From Sulfurovum indicum (GTDB lineage Bacteria; Campylobacterota; Campylobacteria; Campylobacterales; Sulfurovaceae), in NCBI RefSeq assembly GCF_014931715.1, contig NZ_CP063164.1, positions 1,798,001 to 1,862,000 of the forward strand: DNA of 64,000 nt. Reading direction: 5' to 3'. Numbering within the stretch: the first letter of the stretch is position 1; each line of letters starts with the position of its first letter. This document shows positions 51,311-60,126 of this stretch, piece after piece. The notes below the pieces were generated by a model. It was not told the DNA's origin. It worked only from the letters and a program-made list of their open reading frames with translations, and ran no database searches. Position numbers and translations under genes: made by a program.

Positions 51311-53075
51311 CCTTCTTGACTGTAGCAGGCAACTTTAGCGTTCTGTTCAAATACTGTTTTGGAACGGCTATCACCATTGATCCCACCCCCTCTTTTGAGC
51401 TGAGACCGATATCCAGTACACCATCATGCCAGCGGATCATTTTCTGTGTATTGATCAGACGCAAAAGAAAATCCCTAAAATAACTCATCGTCTCTACATT
51501 CAGTTCTCCATGTTCCTGTTTTGCAATACAGTAATCTATAAATTGTTTTGCTGCATTTTTATAGGGACCACGATAAATATCATACGGATGGGTATAAAAG
51601 AGTCTGACAACACGATTTTTAACTGTATAATCAACCAACTCCCGCAACATATCTGCGACATCCTTATCTGACACTTTCCCTTTGTCAAACTCATACAGGG
51701 ATGCCTTGTTTCCGTATACAGCTACAGGAAAGGCAATGATATTTCGTGAAAGCATTTTGTTCTGATAGAATGTTCTGTTTGGAGAAGAACCGATATCTCC
51801 TGTATAATAGTAACTCTCCATACCAAGCGAGGCCAGTATCTCAACCGATTCCGGCTGGGGAAATACACCATTTGGAGCAGAATACTCTTTTATGGGATAG
51901 CCGGTGATCTTTTCAAGAGCCCTGTTGTTTATCTCAATATTCTTTTTAATCCCTTCCTTATCCAGTTTTCCTTTCTGTATACGATCGGCAAACCCGTTAT
52001 GAAGCCAGCCTCCATGTGATCCTATGATGCCAAAACGCATTAGATCTTCTACAATCTTGTGTCCTTTTCCTTCAGCATCAAATCCGGCATTATCTCCCGG
52101 CACATAACAGTCTGGACCTGCCGTAATGTGAATAGAATACTTCAGTTTTGACGTAATATATCCATGGGTGATGAACCAGGGAAGTGAAGCATGTTCTTCA
52201 TTGGAGTCAATATGCAGATTAAGTACAAGACCCCCTTTTGCATCAGGAGATGATACGATATGGGGAACCTTTACCATTTTGAACAAAAATGTTCTTAACA
52301 CACTTCTTAAAAGCAGATCGTCACCGTTACCTTTCAAGGATGCCAGAGGAAGATTTACAAAAAGCAGCTCTCCTTTTCCGATATGCCTGCCTGAGAGAAG
52401 AGGTACTTTCTTCTTTGGTCCCTTTCCTGTGGCATAGATCCGGGATTCTTCTGTCTCCACCGTATACATATATGCATACGTATAGGTCAGTGTACCGTAT
52501 CTATATCCTGTAATGTTATTGTTCTCATCACATTTCCCCCGGGGGATTCCAAAATAATCAGCATCCTCTCGGCTGCTGAAAGTCACCGGACCATACAGAA
52601 AAACATCTCTGCTCTTTTTATTTTCAACTACTCTTTTGATGCCGGCAAGCTTATCAAAAAGTGCGCCCTCATACCTGTATTTATTCTCTCTGTTCTGACT
52701 CCCCGCATCAGAAGCCAGCTGAACAGATCCACCCGCTTTGATATAGGAGGCTATCCATCCTGCAGTATCGGTACTCAGAACAGCAGCTGCACTGTCGGGA
52801 TAAATAATTGCCGGTTTGCTTTTAAGTACATCTTCCGGATCGGCTGTAATAAGTTTTGCATTGGAGATGACAAGACAGGGCACCCCCTCTTCTTCAAGAA
52901 CACTTAAAAATGCACGGACACCAAGGCTCTCCTTTTCCCCCTCCCCATATACAATAACAACTGCTGTCTGATCATTGATCAGACGGTCAACTTTTGCCTG
53001 TTCCTGATAGGTATAGACTCCGATCAACACGGTCCCTATGATCAAAAAGATACCATACAGAAACTTTTTGGTCAT
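51240..53075 (-). CDS. exported polysaccharide deacetylase (CE4-like) with N-terminal flavodoxin-like domain
   Basis: The 611-residue protein has an N-terminal signal anchor (FLYGIFLIIGTVLIGVYTY). A Rossmann/GATase-like domain (about 35-270) follows, with AVVIVYGEGE and AIIYPDSAAAV. Then comes a deacetylase-type barrel with LHIDSNEEH (metal Asp), SHGGWLHN (metal His pair) and EYSAPNGVFPQP, and a short C-terminal beta domain. It probably removes N-acetyl groups from the polymer in the periplasm, as PgaB or PelA do. It overlaps the bactofilin gene by 4 bp. Confidence 0.8.
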   Translation of the reverse strand: MTKKFLYGIFLIIGTVLIGVYTYQEQAKVDRLINDQTAVVIVYGEGEKESLGVRAFLSVLEEEGVPCLVISNAKLITADPEDVLKSKPAIIYPDSAAAVLSTDTAGWIASYIKAGGSVQLASDAGSQNRENKYRYEGALFDKLAGIKRVVENKKSRDVFLYGPVTFSSREDADYFGIPRGKCDENNNITGYRYGTLTYTYAYMYTVETEESRIYATGKGPKKKVPLLSGRHIGKGELLFVNLPLASLKGNGDDLLLRSVLRTFLFKMVKVPHIVSSPDAKGGLVLNLHIDSNEEHASLPWFITHGYITSKLKYSIHITAGPDCYVPGDNAGFDAEGKGHKIVEDLMRFGIIGSHGGWLHNGFADRIQKGKLDKEGIKKNIEINNRALEKITGYPIKEYSAPNGVFPQPESVEILASLGMESYYYTGDIGSSPNRTFYQNKMLSRNIIAFPVAVYGNKASLYEFDKGKVSDKDVADMLRELVDYTVKNRVVRLFYTHPYDIYRGPYKNAAKQFIDYCIAKQEHGELNVETMSYFRDFLLRLINTQKMIRWHDGVLDIGLSSKEGVGSMVIAVPKQYLNRTLKLPATVKKDELYYYVPTETNSTDYHMVFRYE

Positions 53076-54106
53076 TTCACCTCTCCAACCTCATCGGTCA
53101 GAAGATAATTAAAAATGGCTACATGCTCAGCCAGCGTGATCATCTTTTTCGATATAACCGATTTTGGATGTTCACTTGTCCCGATTTGGGTATAAGAGTC
53201 TATCTCAATGGATGTTCTGGAGAACAGGTTGCCGACCACAAAACAGTTCTTCCCTATCTTTATGCTCCCTTCTGCAATAATATTGCCGTCTATAAAACAG
53301 TTGTCTCCCACCTCCACATCCCCATTTGATTTGATATTCCCGAATATCTTCGTATTCTGTTCCAGCATTAAATAGCCCTGTGTCACCAGAGAGTGGAACA
53401 GTATCGTATCTTTCTTGAGTGTATATTTCTTATCCGGTACATAGAGAAGATTCTCATCAATGCTTGGCTCGTCCAGGTGCTCTTCCCTTATGCCTTCAAG
53501 GTTTTTTCTAAAAGAGAAAGTATGGGATGTCAGAACCGGATACCCGTATAAGCGGCGGAAACTGACGCCTTTCTCCAAATGCATTGTACTCGTGCTGCTG
53601 GCTATATTGATGTGCGAATACCTGCCCACAGTAATTGTACTCTCCGAATCGATCCATCTGACAATACAGTTCTCCTCTCCGAGTATCAGCTTCTTTTGTG
53701 ATTTGATCACCCTGGCATAACAGCGGTTTCCAAACTCCAGTTCATCTCGGGAGATCACCTCTCTTTCAAACCGTGATCCGTCCGGTACCTTTGCTTTACC
53801 GACAATATAGACCATATCCTTATAGAGAGATCTGTGAAATGTCTCTCCTACAACCTCCAGTTTACCAAGTTTCTTACTATTGAGAATTTCCCCCGGCTTT
53901 AATACCTTGTCACCAAAAGAGTCATGAAAGTACTGATCGAAATATTTTGCAATTGCCCTGGGATCTTTGGTATATTCCAGATTTACCGGCAACGGTTCAT
54001 ATCCTTTTCTGTCCCATACGGCATAGATAACCGGAGCCAACGGGATCAACATCAATATGATCGCACCAAGAGTGTACTCCAAAAGAAGGATATCAACACT
54101 ATTCAT
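53072..54106 (-). CDS. membrane-anchored bactofilin-like (polymer-forming) protein
   Basis: The 344-residue protein has one N-terminal membrane helix (YTLGAIILMLIPLAPVIYAVW). A cytosolic middle region follows, then a C-terminal right-handed beta-helix with short repeats: KIFGNIKSNGDVEVGDNCFI and GNIIAEGSIKIGKNCFVVGN. Bactofilins self-assemble into filaments that place cell-wall or polysaccharide machines. Here it could scaffold the synthase at the membrane. It is fused to a membrane anchor, which classical bactofilins lack. Overlaps link it to the synthase (8 bp) and deacetylase (4 bp). Confidence 0.78.
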   Translation of the reverse strand: MNSVDILLLEYTLGAIILMLIPLAPVIYAVWDRKGYEPLPVNLEYTKDPRAIAKYFDQYFHDSFGDKVLKPGEILNSKKLGKLEVVGETFHRSLYKDMVYIVGKAKVPDGSRFEREVISRDELEFGNRCYARVIKSQKKLILGEENCIVRWIDSESTITVGRYSHINIASSTSTMHLEKGVSFRRLYGYPVLTSHTFSFRKNLEGIREEHLDEPSIDENLLYVPDKKYTLKKDTILFHSLVTQGYLMLEQNTKIFGNIKSNGDVEVGDNCFIDGNIIAEGSIKIGKNCFVVGNLFSRTSIEIDSYTQIGTSEHPKSVISKKMITLAEHVAIFNYLLTDEVGEVK

Positions 54107-55373
54107 AACGCTCTCCTCTTTGACGTCTTTTCGTTTTATCCCACTCGGGCTCGCTTTTACGGAAAAGGTCTTTTACAGCATCCCAAAACCCCAAACTTAC
54201 ATACAGCATATAGAATACAAAGTTAAATGCAAACATAGGAATAAGCCGTAAAGCTTTTGTTCTGCCGTCTATAAAGTTCGCTACACCGATCTGAAAAAAC
54301 GGGGCAAAGTTTCCAAATGCCCCAAGTGATACAATAAAGAGTAAAAAAACTATACCTGCAAATATCTCCAGATTGCCGGAGAGGAACAGTACTACAGAGC
54401 TCAAGATCCCCAGGAAAAGCAGCGTAGGAAGCATATAGATAAAGATCAACAGAAGTCCGTCCAGCTTTTTTCTGAAACTCAAATATCTGGATGTCAGCAG
54501 CGGGACAAGATATTTGAACATGACCTGGTTATGTCCCCTTGCCCATCTTCTTATCTGTTTTGCTCTGTCAATCCAGTTCTCAGGCATCTCTTCATAACAC
54601 TCAGCACGATTCGCATACGCTACATGCCAACCGTTTAGGTACATCTTGTAAGTAAGCTCCGTATCCTCGGCCAATACCTTCGGATCGAATCCTCCCATTT
54701 TAAGTAGAGCCTCCTTTCTGTATGCACCTACAGTTCCGCCATACTGTGGGATCAGATCCATATTGTAACGTGCCTGCTGATCAACCTGGTAGCCGCCGGA
54801 ACGTTCAAGTTCCAGCATCATCGTCAGCATATTGGTCCCACAGTTCTCAACCAGAACTCTTCCCATCACAGCTCCCACTTCCGGGTCTTTAAATCCGATG
54901 ACAAGTTCTCTGATAATCCCGTCCGGCGGCTGATAGTCTGCATCAAAAACGACAATGATCTCACCTTTGGCAACATTCATTGTGTCATTAAGACTGTTCG
55001 CTTTCCCCGGTTTTTCATCCTCACTCAGCCGGTGGTATGGCCTGATATGGTCATATTTGGCAGCATAACTCTCAAGGATCTCTTTTGTGCCATCATCAGA
55101 ATGGTCATTGACAGGAATGATTTCAAGTTTCTCTCTTGGATAGTCACTCGAAACCAGTCTGTCAAGTATCTGTTTTGCAACCAATTCTTCATTTTTCATG
55201 GGTATCACTACCGTTACCATCGGAACATCCTTGTCCAAAATATCCTGATAGTAGAGCTTTTGTTCACCGAAGAGTCGATTGTAGGTAAATATGAAGTGTC
55301 TGATCATATAGAGTGTCACAATTATAATGAATATAAGCAAATATATTTTTAAAACAGGGATTACCACTTCCAT
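54099..55373 (-). CDS. processive family 2 glycosyltransferase (PgaC/HAS-like polysaccharide synthase)
   Basis: The 424-residue protein has an N-terminal membrane helix (IYLLIFIIIVTLYMIRHFIF) and a GT2 catalytic domain with the substrate Asp residues in PVNDHSDDGT and VFDADYQPP. The acceptor Asp is in LAEDTELTYKM, and the processive QIRRWARGH motif (QxxRW) follows. At least four C-terminal membrane helices form the channel. It polymerises a UDP-sugar, probably GlcNAc or ManNAc given wecB, and moves the chain across the inner membrane. Confidence 0.9.
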   Translation of the reverse strand: MEVVIPVLKIYLLIFIIIVTLYMIRHFIFTYNRLFGEQKLYYQDILDKDVPMVTVVIPMKNEELVAKQILDRLVSSDYPREKLEIIPVNDHSDDGTKEILESYAAKYDHIRPYHRLSEDEKPGKANSLNDTMNVAKGEIIVVFDADYQPPDGIIRELVIGFKDPEVGAVMGRVLVENCGTNMLTMMLELERSGGYQVDQQARYNMDLIPQYGGTVGAYRKEALLKMGGFDPKVLAEDTELTYKMYLNGWHVAYANRAECYEEMPENWIDRAKQIRRWARGHNQVMFKYLVPLLTSRYLSFRKKLDGLLLIFIYMLPTLLFLGILSSVVLFLSGNLEIFAGIVFLLFIVSLGAFGNFAPFFQIGVANFIDGRTKALRLIPMFAFNFVFYMLYVSLGFWDAVKDLFRKSEPEWDKTKRRQRGERYE

Positions 55374-56125
55374 TCTTCATCCTTTTTTTGAAATAAAACA
55401 GCACTTTTATAGAGAAAATAACTATACGCGGATACAAAGAAGATAAAATCCAGATAGAGTGTAAAGAACATAATTGGCGCCATCACAATTGAGAGCTGTG
55501 AAGTCAAAAGCACAACCAAAGCATACCGTACAAGACTGTAGAACATATAGTAGCCCACCAGCAAAACAAGTGTCATACCCTTCATCCAGTATGCTGCCGG
55601 GGTCAGTGCTACTGCCGATGCGGTGATCACGAATGAAAAGAACATCAATCCTATGTGTGCCGTTGTATAAAGTTCAAAATACTCAATAAACGAATAGGGA
55701 AACTGCCCCCCCAGGAATATAAAGTAGAGAAGAAAAACAATGAAGATCAGAATGAAGAAGTTGAGCCACATAGCAATATTGTAGGGGATCACTCTCTGTA
55801 TACGCAAAATATAGAACAATATGACCATTCCTGCCAATATAAAGAAAAGATAGATTGGCTGTGTATGCACAAAGGAGAGCTTTAGCAGGGTAACCGGAAA
55901 ACCAAAAATATCTACAACTGTTGTAGCTGCATCAATATTCGCTTCCAAAAGTACATTTTTGAAATAGAGGGAAAATGTATTGATAAGATACTTTGCATAG
56001 AGATATACTGCTGCAGCGGAAAAGAGAAAATAGACAAGTAGTTCGGAAAAAAAGTGCAACTTGCTTATTTTTAACCGTCTGTATGATCGATGTGGAATAA
56101 TATTCTGAGCCTTACACTTTTGCAT
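55361..56125 (-). CDS. polytopic inner-membrane protein of the exopolysaccharide operon
   Basis: The 254-residue protein starts with a basic cytosolic segment and has about six or seven hydrophobic helices (FFSELLVYFLFSAAAVYLYA, YLFFILAGMVILFYIL, MWLNFFILIFIVFLLYF and others), ending in charged FQKKDEEWKW. I do not recognise the family. It is the first gene of the operon and overlaps the synthase gene by 13 bp. By position it may be a synthase partner, as PgaD is for PgaC, though it is much larger. Confidence 0.7.
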   Translation of the reverse strand: MQKCKAQNIIPHRSYRRLKISKLHFFSELLVYFLFSAAAVYLYAKYLINTFSLYFKNVLLEANIDAATTVVDIFGFPVTLLKLSFVHTQPIYLFFILAGMVILFYILRIQRVIPYNIAMWLNFFILIFIVFLLYFIFLGGQFPYSFIEYFELYTTAHIGLMFFSFVITASAVALTPAAYWMKGMTLVLLVGYYMFYSLVRYALVVLLTSQLSIVMAPIMFFTLYLDFIFFVSAYSYFLYKSAVLFQKKDEEWKW

Positions 56126-56147
56126 CTCTGCCTCCTTACTCTAAAAT

Positions 56148-56153
56148 ATTATA
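56148..56153 (-). promoter_or_regulatory. extended -10 box of the exopolysaccharide operon
   Basis: TGCTATAAT on the minus strand is an extended -10 element 23 bp before the first gene's ATG, followed by AAGGAGG. It is the only promoter seen for the eight overlapping genes down to 47500. Confidence 0.6.
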
Positions 56154-56221
56154 GCATAACTAATCATTTTTTTTTACTAATTTAATAAATAATCTTAATA
56201 AATAAAAAAGTATTCTTCTGC

Positions 56222-56313
56222 TATAGTTAAAAAAAGCGGGTAACCAAAACTGCAGAAACAGGCTCTGACAGTATGGAGTTACCCTGACAGATAGGTGTCA
56301 ATAAGGTATCATC
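56222..56313 (+). promoter_or_regulatory. promoter and structured 5' leader of the CotH gene
   Basis: TATAGT (56222-56227) predicts a start near 56234. The ~80-nt leader then begins with GGGTAAC (56238-56244), which pairs with GTTACCC (56278-56284) around an inner region. CTGACAG occurs twice (56265-56271 and 56284-56290). A small hairpin GACA-GATAGG-TGTC precedes the AAGG Shine-Dalgarno site. It resembles a cis-regulatory RNA but I could not match it to a known class. Confidence 0.4.
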
Positions 56314-57993
56314 ATGAAATATTTATTCATTTTTATCACCTCAGTCTTTATCCTCGTCGGGTGTGGCGGAGGGGGAGACTCGGACGGCTCGATCTATCCG
56401 CGCAGCGAAACCATTACCATATACCCGGCAGCCAACCTTCCAAAACTATATTACCTTCCCTCCTTTGAGCTTAACGGAACACTGCAGTATCATCTTGATA
56501 CGACTGTAACCGAAGGAAATGTCTCACTCATTGATCAACTATCGGGTCTTATCTCCTACCAGGCAAAAGATGAAAATACCACTTCGGATCAGTTTCTCTA
56601 TACCGTTAGCGACAACAGTACGGGACAGATCAATGTGACAGTTCAGCTTTCAATAGGAGCGATCCCTGTAACGATAAACGGTACAGAAGAGAATAACTTC
56701 AGCTCCAATTTGCCGCTTGTTATCGTCGATACAGGTGACCAGTCGATCCCGGATGAGCCGAAGATAAAAGGAGGGATGGCCGTCATTGAACCTGACCCGA
56801 CAACAGGCAGGACATCTCCGCACATGTCAGCTCAGTACAGTGGACATATTGCCATTGAGATCAGGGGAAGCTCTTCCCAAATCTATCCTAAAAAACAGTA
56901 CAGTGTCGATACCGAGACATGGAACGGAGAGGATGATGACATCCCGCTCCTGGGAATGCCGGCAGAACATAAATGGATCCTCTATGCACCCTATGCAGAC
57001 AAGTCTCTGATGCGAAACTATCTTGCCTATCACAAAAGCAGGGAGATCAATTCAACGCAGTATTATGCCGTACGTTCCCACTTCGTGGAACTGCTGGTAC
57101 GAGAAGAGGACCACTACCGGTATGATGGAGTTTATGTCCTTATGGAAAAGATCAAACGCGATGCGAACCGTCTTGATCTTGCAAAACTGACAGAAACAGA
57201 GAATCAGTTGCCGGACATTACCGGCGGATACATCTTCAAACAGGATGGGGACCCCGATCCGGATGAAGATATATTTGCCGGGATCACAGGCACACGCTTT
57301 ATCTATGTCTACCCTAAAAGCAGCAAGATCACCGAAGACCAGAAGTTCTACATAGAAAACTATGTACAGACTTTTGAATATGCACTGGATGCAAACGACT
57401 TTAACGATACAGCCTCGTCAAACTATTATGGCAATTTTATCAGCGAAGAGGATTTTATCGTCCACTTTCTCTCCAGAGAGTTCTTTATGGATGTCGATAC
57501 CTGGCTTTTTAGTGAATATCTCCATAAGGACAAGGATGCGAAGCTGGCACTGAGTGCTGTCTGGGACTTTAATGCCGGCATGGGGAACAATGATTTCCGT
57601 CTTAACGGAACAACACAGGGGTGGGTTTATGATATCATGCGTACAGACTACCCTGAAAAGGCCCTCAGGAAATGGCTGGACCGCCTTATGAGCGATCCAG
57701 CCTTCAGACAGAAGGTCAAAGATAAATGGAGCAGCCTTAGAAGCACCATCTGGTCTGATGCCAACTTGACGGTATTTATCGACAATACCAAAGCCATGCT
57801 CGATGAGTCTGCCGCAAGGAACTTCCAACGGTGGCCGGAAGTACTCGGTCAATATGTCTGGCCTAACAGAATGGCCTGTGATGACGGCGGTATACCGGTC
57901 TACTGTCCGACCTTTGAACGTGCAGTCAATGAACACCTAAAGAGCTGGCTGCTTGAACGTGCCGTCTGGATCGATACCAATCTCACAAACTAA
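56314..57993 (+). CDS. CotH kinase-family lipoprotein
   Basis: The 559-residue protein has a lipoprotein signal (YLFIFITSVFILVGC, lipid Cys 17). A ~100-residue beta domain with cadherin-like ENTTSDQFLYTVSDNSTG comes next. A CotH catalytic region follows, with RGSSSQIYPKKQYS, HKWILYAPYADKSLMRN, YDGVYVLMEKIKRD and SAVWDFNAGMGN. CotH proteins are atypical kinases that phosphorylate secreted or coat proteins. It is divergent from the exopolysaccharide operon and separated by 188 bp, so it may act on surface proteins of the same matrix. Confidence 0.85.
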   Translation: MKYLFIFITSVFILVGCGGGGDSDGSIYPRSETITIYPAANLPKLYYLPSFELNGTLQYHLDTTVTEGNVSLIDQLSGLISYQAKDENTTSDQFLYTVSDNSTGQINVTVQLSIGAIPVTINGTEENNFSSNLPLVIVDTGDQSIPDEPKIKGGMAVIEPDPTTGRTSPHMSAQYSGHIAIEIRGSSSQIYPKKQYSVDTETWNGEDDDIPLLGMPAEHKWILYAPYADKSLMRNYLAYHKSREINSTQYYAVRSHFVELLVREEDHYRYDGVYVLMEKIKRDANRLDLAKLTETENQLPDITGGYIFKQDGDPDPDEDIFAGITGTRFIYVYPKSSKITEDQKFYIENYVQTFEYALDANDFNDTASSNYYGNFISEEDFIVHFLSREFFMDVDTWLFSEYLHKDKDAKLALSAVWDFNAGMGNNDFRLNGTTQGWVYDIMRTDYPEKALRKWLDRLMSDPAFRQKVKDKWSSLRSTIWSDANLTVFIDNTKAMLDESAARNFQRWPEVLGQYVWPNRMACDDGGIPVYCPTFERAVNEHLKSWLLERAVWIDTNLTN

Positions 57994-58000
57994 TATTCAC

Positions 58001-58039
58001 CAAAGCAGAAGAGAAACATTTCCCATTTCTTCTTCTTTG
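58001..58039 (+). terminator. possible terminator after the CotH gene
   Basis: CAAAGCAGAAGAGAAA and TTTCTTCTTCTTTG form an imperfect purine/pyrimidine stem around a 9-nt loop, 7 bp after the stop codon. There is no long T-run. Confidence 0.35.
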
Positions 58040-58077
58040 TGATTATGCTATAATGCCAACCAAAAAGGATCTGCCTT

Positions 58078-58539
58078 TTGGCTATTAATATCGTTGCACA
58101 GAACAAAAAAGCCAGACACGATTATGAGATACTCGAAAAGTTCGAAGCAGGTATCGTACTGCAGGGGAGCGAGGTCAAAGCACTGCGTGCCAAACGCGCC
58201 AACCTCAATGATGCCTTCTGCCGTTTCATTCAGGGAGAACTCTACCTGATGAATGCTCACATCGCCGAACTTGAAACAACCAACCGCCATTTTGCCAGAG
58301 ACAGCAGAACACCCCGTAAACTGCTGCTGCATAAAAAAGAGCTTCTGAAACTACATAACAAAGTACACAAAGACGGTCTGACCATAGTACCTCTGATGAT
58401 CTATTTCAACGAACGTAACTTTGCAAAGGTAAGTATCGCGGTCGCCAAAGGAAAGAAACTGCATGACAAACGCGCAGACCTTAAAGCAAAAACACTTGAC
58501 AGAGAAGCTAAAGCGGCAATGAAAAACCGTTCCTTCTGA
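58078..58539 (+). CDS. smpB: SsrA-binding protein SmpB
   Basis: The 153-residue protein has the SmpB OB fold: ARHDYEILEKFEAGIVLQGS, EVKALRAKRANLNDAF, and the basic tail RADLKAKTLDREAKAAMKNR. With tmRNA it frees stalled ribosomes. The start is TTG at 58078, with AAGGAT 7 nt upstream; no ATG in frame is suitable. In relatives smpB follows ispE directly; here 14 kb separates them. Confidence 0.93.
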   Translation: MAINIVAQNKKARHDYEILEKFEAGIVLQGSEVKALRAKRANLNDAFCRFIQGELYLMNAHIAELETTNRHFARDSRTPRKLLLHKKELLKLHNKVHKDGLTIVPLMIYFNERNFAKVSIAVAKGKKLHDKRADLKAKTLDREAKAAMKNRSF

Positions 58540-58575
58540 AACTTTTATCAGGTGGTGCTGTACCCACACAACACT

Positions 58576-59487
58576 CTATGCTCTACGCTTCCTCATCCTA
58601 TGATAGAGAGAAACCCCTCTTTTTTTCTTTTTTTTTCTCTGTATCCTTTTCTCTATCAACTCTCTGTGCCTGTTCGGTTCAAATCTTCTTAGTTCTCTCA
58701 GCTGCATATAAAGCGGTACTTTTTTATAGCCGATAAACCGGTAGATCATTTGACGTGTTTTTTTCAGAAGCCACCGAAGCCCCTGACGGAGAGGATGGTG
58801 AAAGATCCTCCCTGCCCATGCATCAAACAACTGCAATACAACCCGTACGGTACGATAGATCCAACGGATACTCTTTGTCAGGAACGGGACCTTCTCCAGC
58901 CAGCTGAAGAGCCATGAAAAGAGGATTACTTCCATAATAGGTGCAAGCCAGCTTCCCCAAATATAGTCAGTAAAAAAGTACATCACTGCAGTACCTGTTC
59001 TCAATACAGCAGCAAGCAGCAGGCTCCATACCTTTGCAACAAATACTTTAATGGCAAGCATCACTCCCATGAATTTACCGATATACCCTAATGATCCCAA
59101 AAAAGCAAAAGCAGCAATGATCTTCTTGCTGAGTGGAAATCGGATGAAATTATTTTTGATATGTTCAAAAAGACGTTTGAGGTCATGCCTGATATGATCT
59201 AAAAAGTGTATTTTGAAATGGTAACTGAAAACACGTTCTACCAGATACCTTTTACCCAATCCTGTAGCTGAAAGCAAAAGTATTTTTTTCACAAAGAGTT
59301 TCAAAACAAATTTTCCCTTGACGAGAAAAAAAGCAGCAAGTATGGCTGCTATGTTCTCTTTTGCCAGAAAGAAGAGTTCGCTGAAATAACATACTGTCTT
59401 CTCATAGAGTGGTTTTGTCCCCAGAGTAAGCACTGCCAAGATGACAAAGAGTGTAAAAAACCAGAACCAGACGGGTCGTTTTCCCAT
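58576..59487 (-). CDS. hypothetical multi-pass membrane protein, very basic tail
   Basis: The 303-residue product has several hydrophobic helices (VWFWFFTLFVILAVLTLG, NIAAILAAFFLVKGKFVLKL and FAFLGSLGYIGKFMGVMLAI) and a C-terminal tail dense in Arg/Lys (RIQRKKKKKRGVSLYHRMRK). I do not recognise the family. The gene follows the next upstream one by 1 bp, and the two proteins share membrane character and basic tails, so they may act together. The tail could bind nucleic acid or lipid. Confidence 0.65.
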   Translation of the reverse strand: MGKRPVWFWFFTLFVILAVLTLGTKPLYEKTVCYFSELFFLAKENIAAILAAFFLVKGKFVLKLFVKKILLLSATGLGKRYLVERVFSYHFKIHFLDHIRHDLKRLFEHIKNNFIRFPLSKKIIAAFAFLGSLGYIGKFMGVMLAIKVFVAKVWSLLLAAVLRTGTAVMYFFTDYIWGSWLAPIMEVILFSWLFSWLEKVPFLTKSIRWIYRTVRVVLQLFDAWAGRIFHHPLRQGLRWLLKKTRQMIYRFIGYKKVPLYMQLRELRRFEPNRHRELIEKRIQRKKKKKRGVSLYHRMRKRRA

Positions 59488-59488
59488 T

Positions 59489-60064
59489 TTATCTCTTTAA
59501 TACCTGTTTAATGCCGGAGTAAAGCTTTTTCATTTTTGCAATAAAGGGAGAATCCTGGGAAAAATACTTTCTTTTAAATACTCTGAAATGCTCTTTGGTC
59601 TTTTTGAGCCTTTTCATCGTATTTTGGTATATCTCTAACGATTTCAGCCAGTCTATGGCGATCATAGTCTTTTCATATATCCACCTGAACCATCCAAACT
59701 GCATCAGTTTCTCTTCGGTCACACGGAACATCCAGAAAGTAAACGCAGCAATGGGTATCTTGCTTGCATAGATCGTTATGCCAAGTAGTAATTTACCGCT
59801 GACAAACAGCACACCGGCATAAATACCCAACAGTTCAACAAAGACCAGCATCAGAACGAAGATCACCAGTATGGCCGTTGCATTTACCTTTTGAAGCCAC
59901 GCCTCAATCTTCTCAAGCGCCTTAAGCGAATGCACCCAGGTATAGAAAGGCTTTGCAATCCCCTCCCAGATGATCTCTTCAAAAACAATGAAGATGAGTA
60001 CAAAAAGCAGTTGTACAAGTGTAATAAGTTTTTGTTTCACTGTATTGCGCATTTTCTCTTCCAT
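59489..60064 (-). CDS. hypothetical membrane protein, partner of the downstream gene
   Basis: The 191-residue product has three or four hydrophobic helices (ITLVQLLFVLIFIVFEEIIW, ATAILVIFVLMLVFVELLGI, GKLLLGITIYASKIPIAAFT). A basic C-terminal region follows (KRLKKTKEHFRVFKRKYFS). I do not recognise the family. A second start four codons in (MRNTVKQKL) is equally likely. It is the first gene of a two-gene unit with the 303-residue membrane protein. Confidence 0.65.
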   Translation of the reverse strand: MEEKMRNTVKQKLITLVQLLFVLIFIVFEEIIWEGIAKPFYTWVHSLKALEKIEAWLQKVNATAILVIFVLMLVFVELLGIYAGVLFVSGKLLLGITIYASKIPIAAFTFWMFRVTEEKLMQFGWFRWIYEKTMIAIDWLKSLEIYQNTMKRLKKTKEHFRVFKRKYFSQDSPFIAKMKKLYSGIKQVLKR

Positions 60065-60126
60065 TAGAAATATAGAAAAATATTATAGTGGATTAGTGAT
60101 TAGTTATGGGTGTGTACATTTGAAGG

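Noticed and set aside
56234-56313. c-di-GMP (GEMM) riboswitch before the CotH gene.
   Set aside because: The conserved GEMM core (GCAAAGCC region and tetraloop receptor) is not present.
58660-58700. tRNA T-loop-like GGTTCAAATC.
   Set aside because: It lies in the coding sequence of a membrane protein and no acceptor or anticodon stem can be drawn around it.
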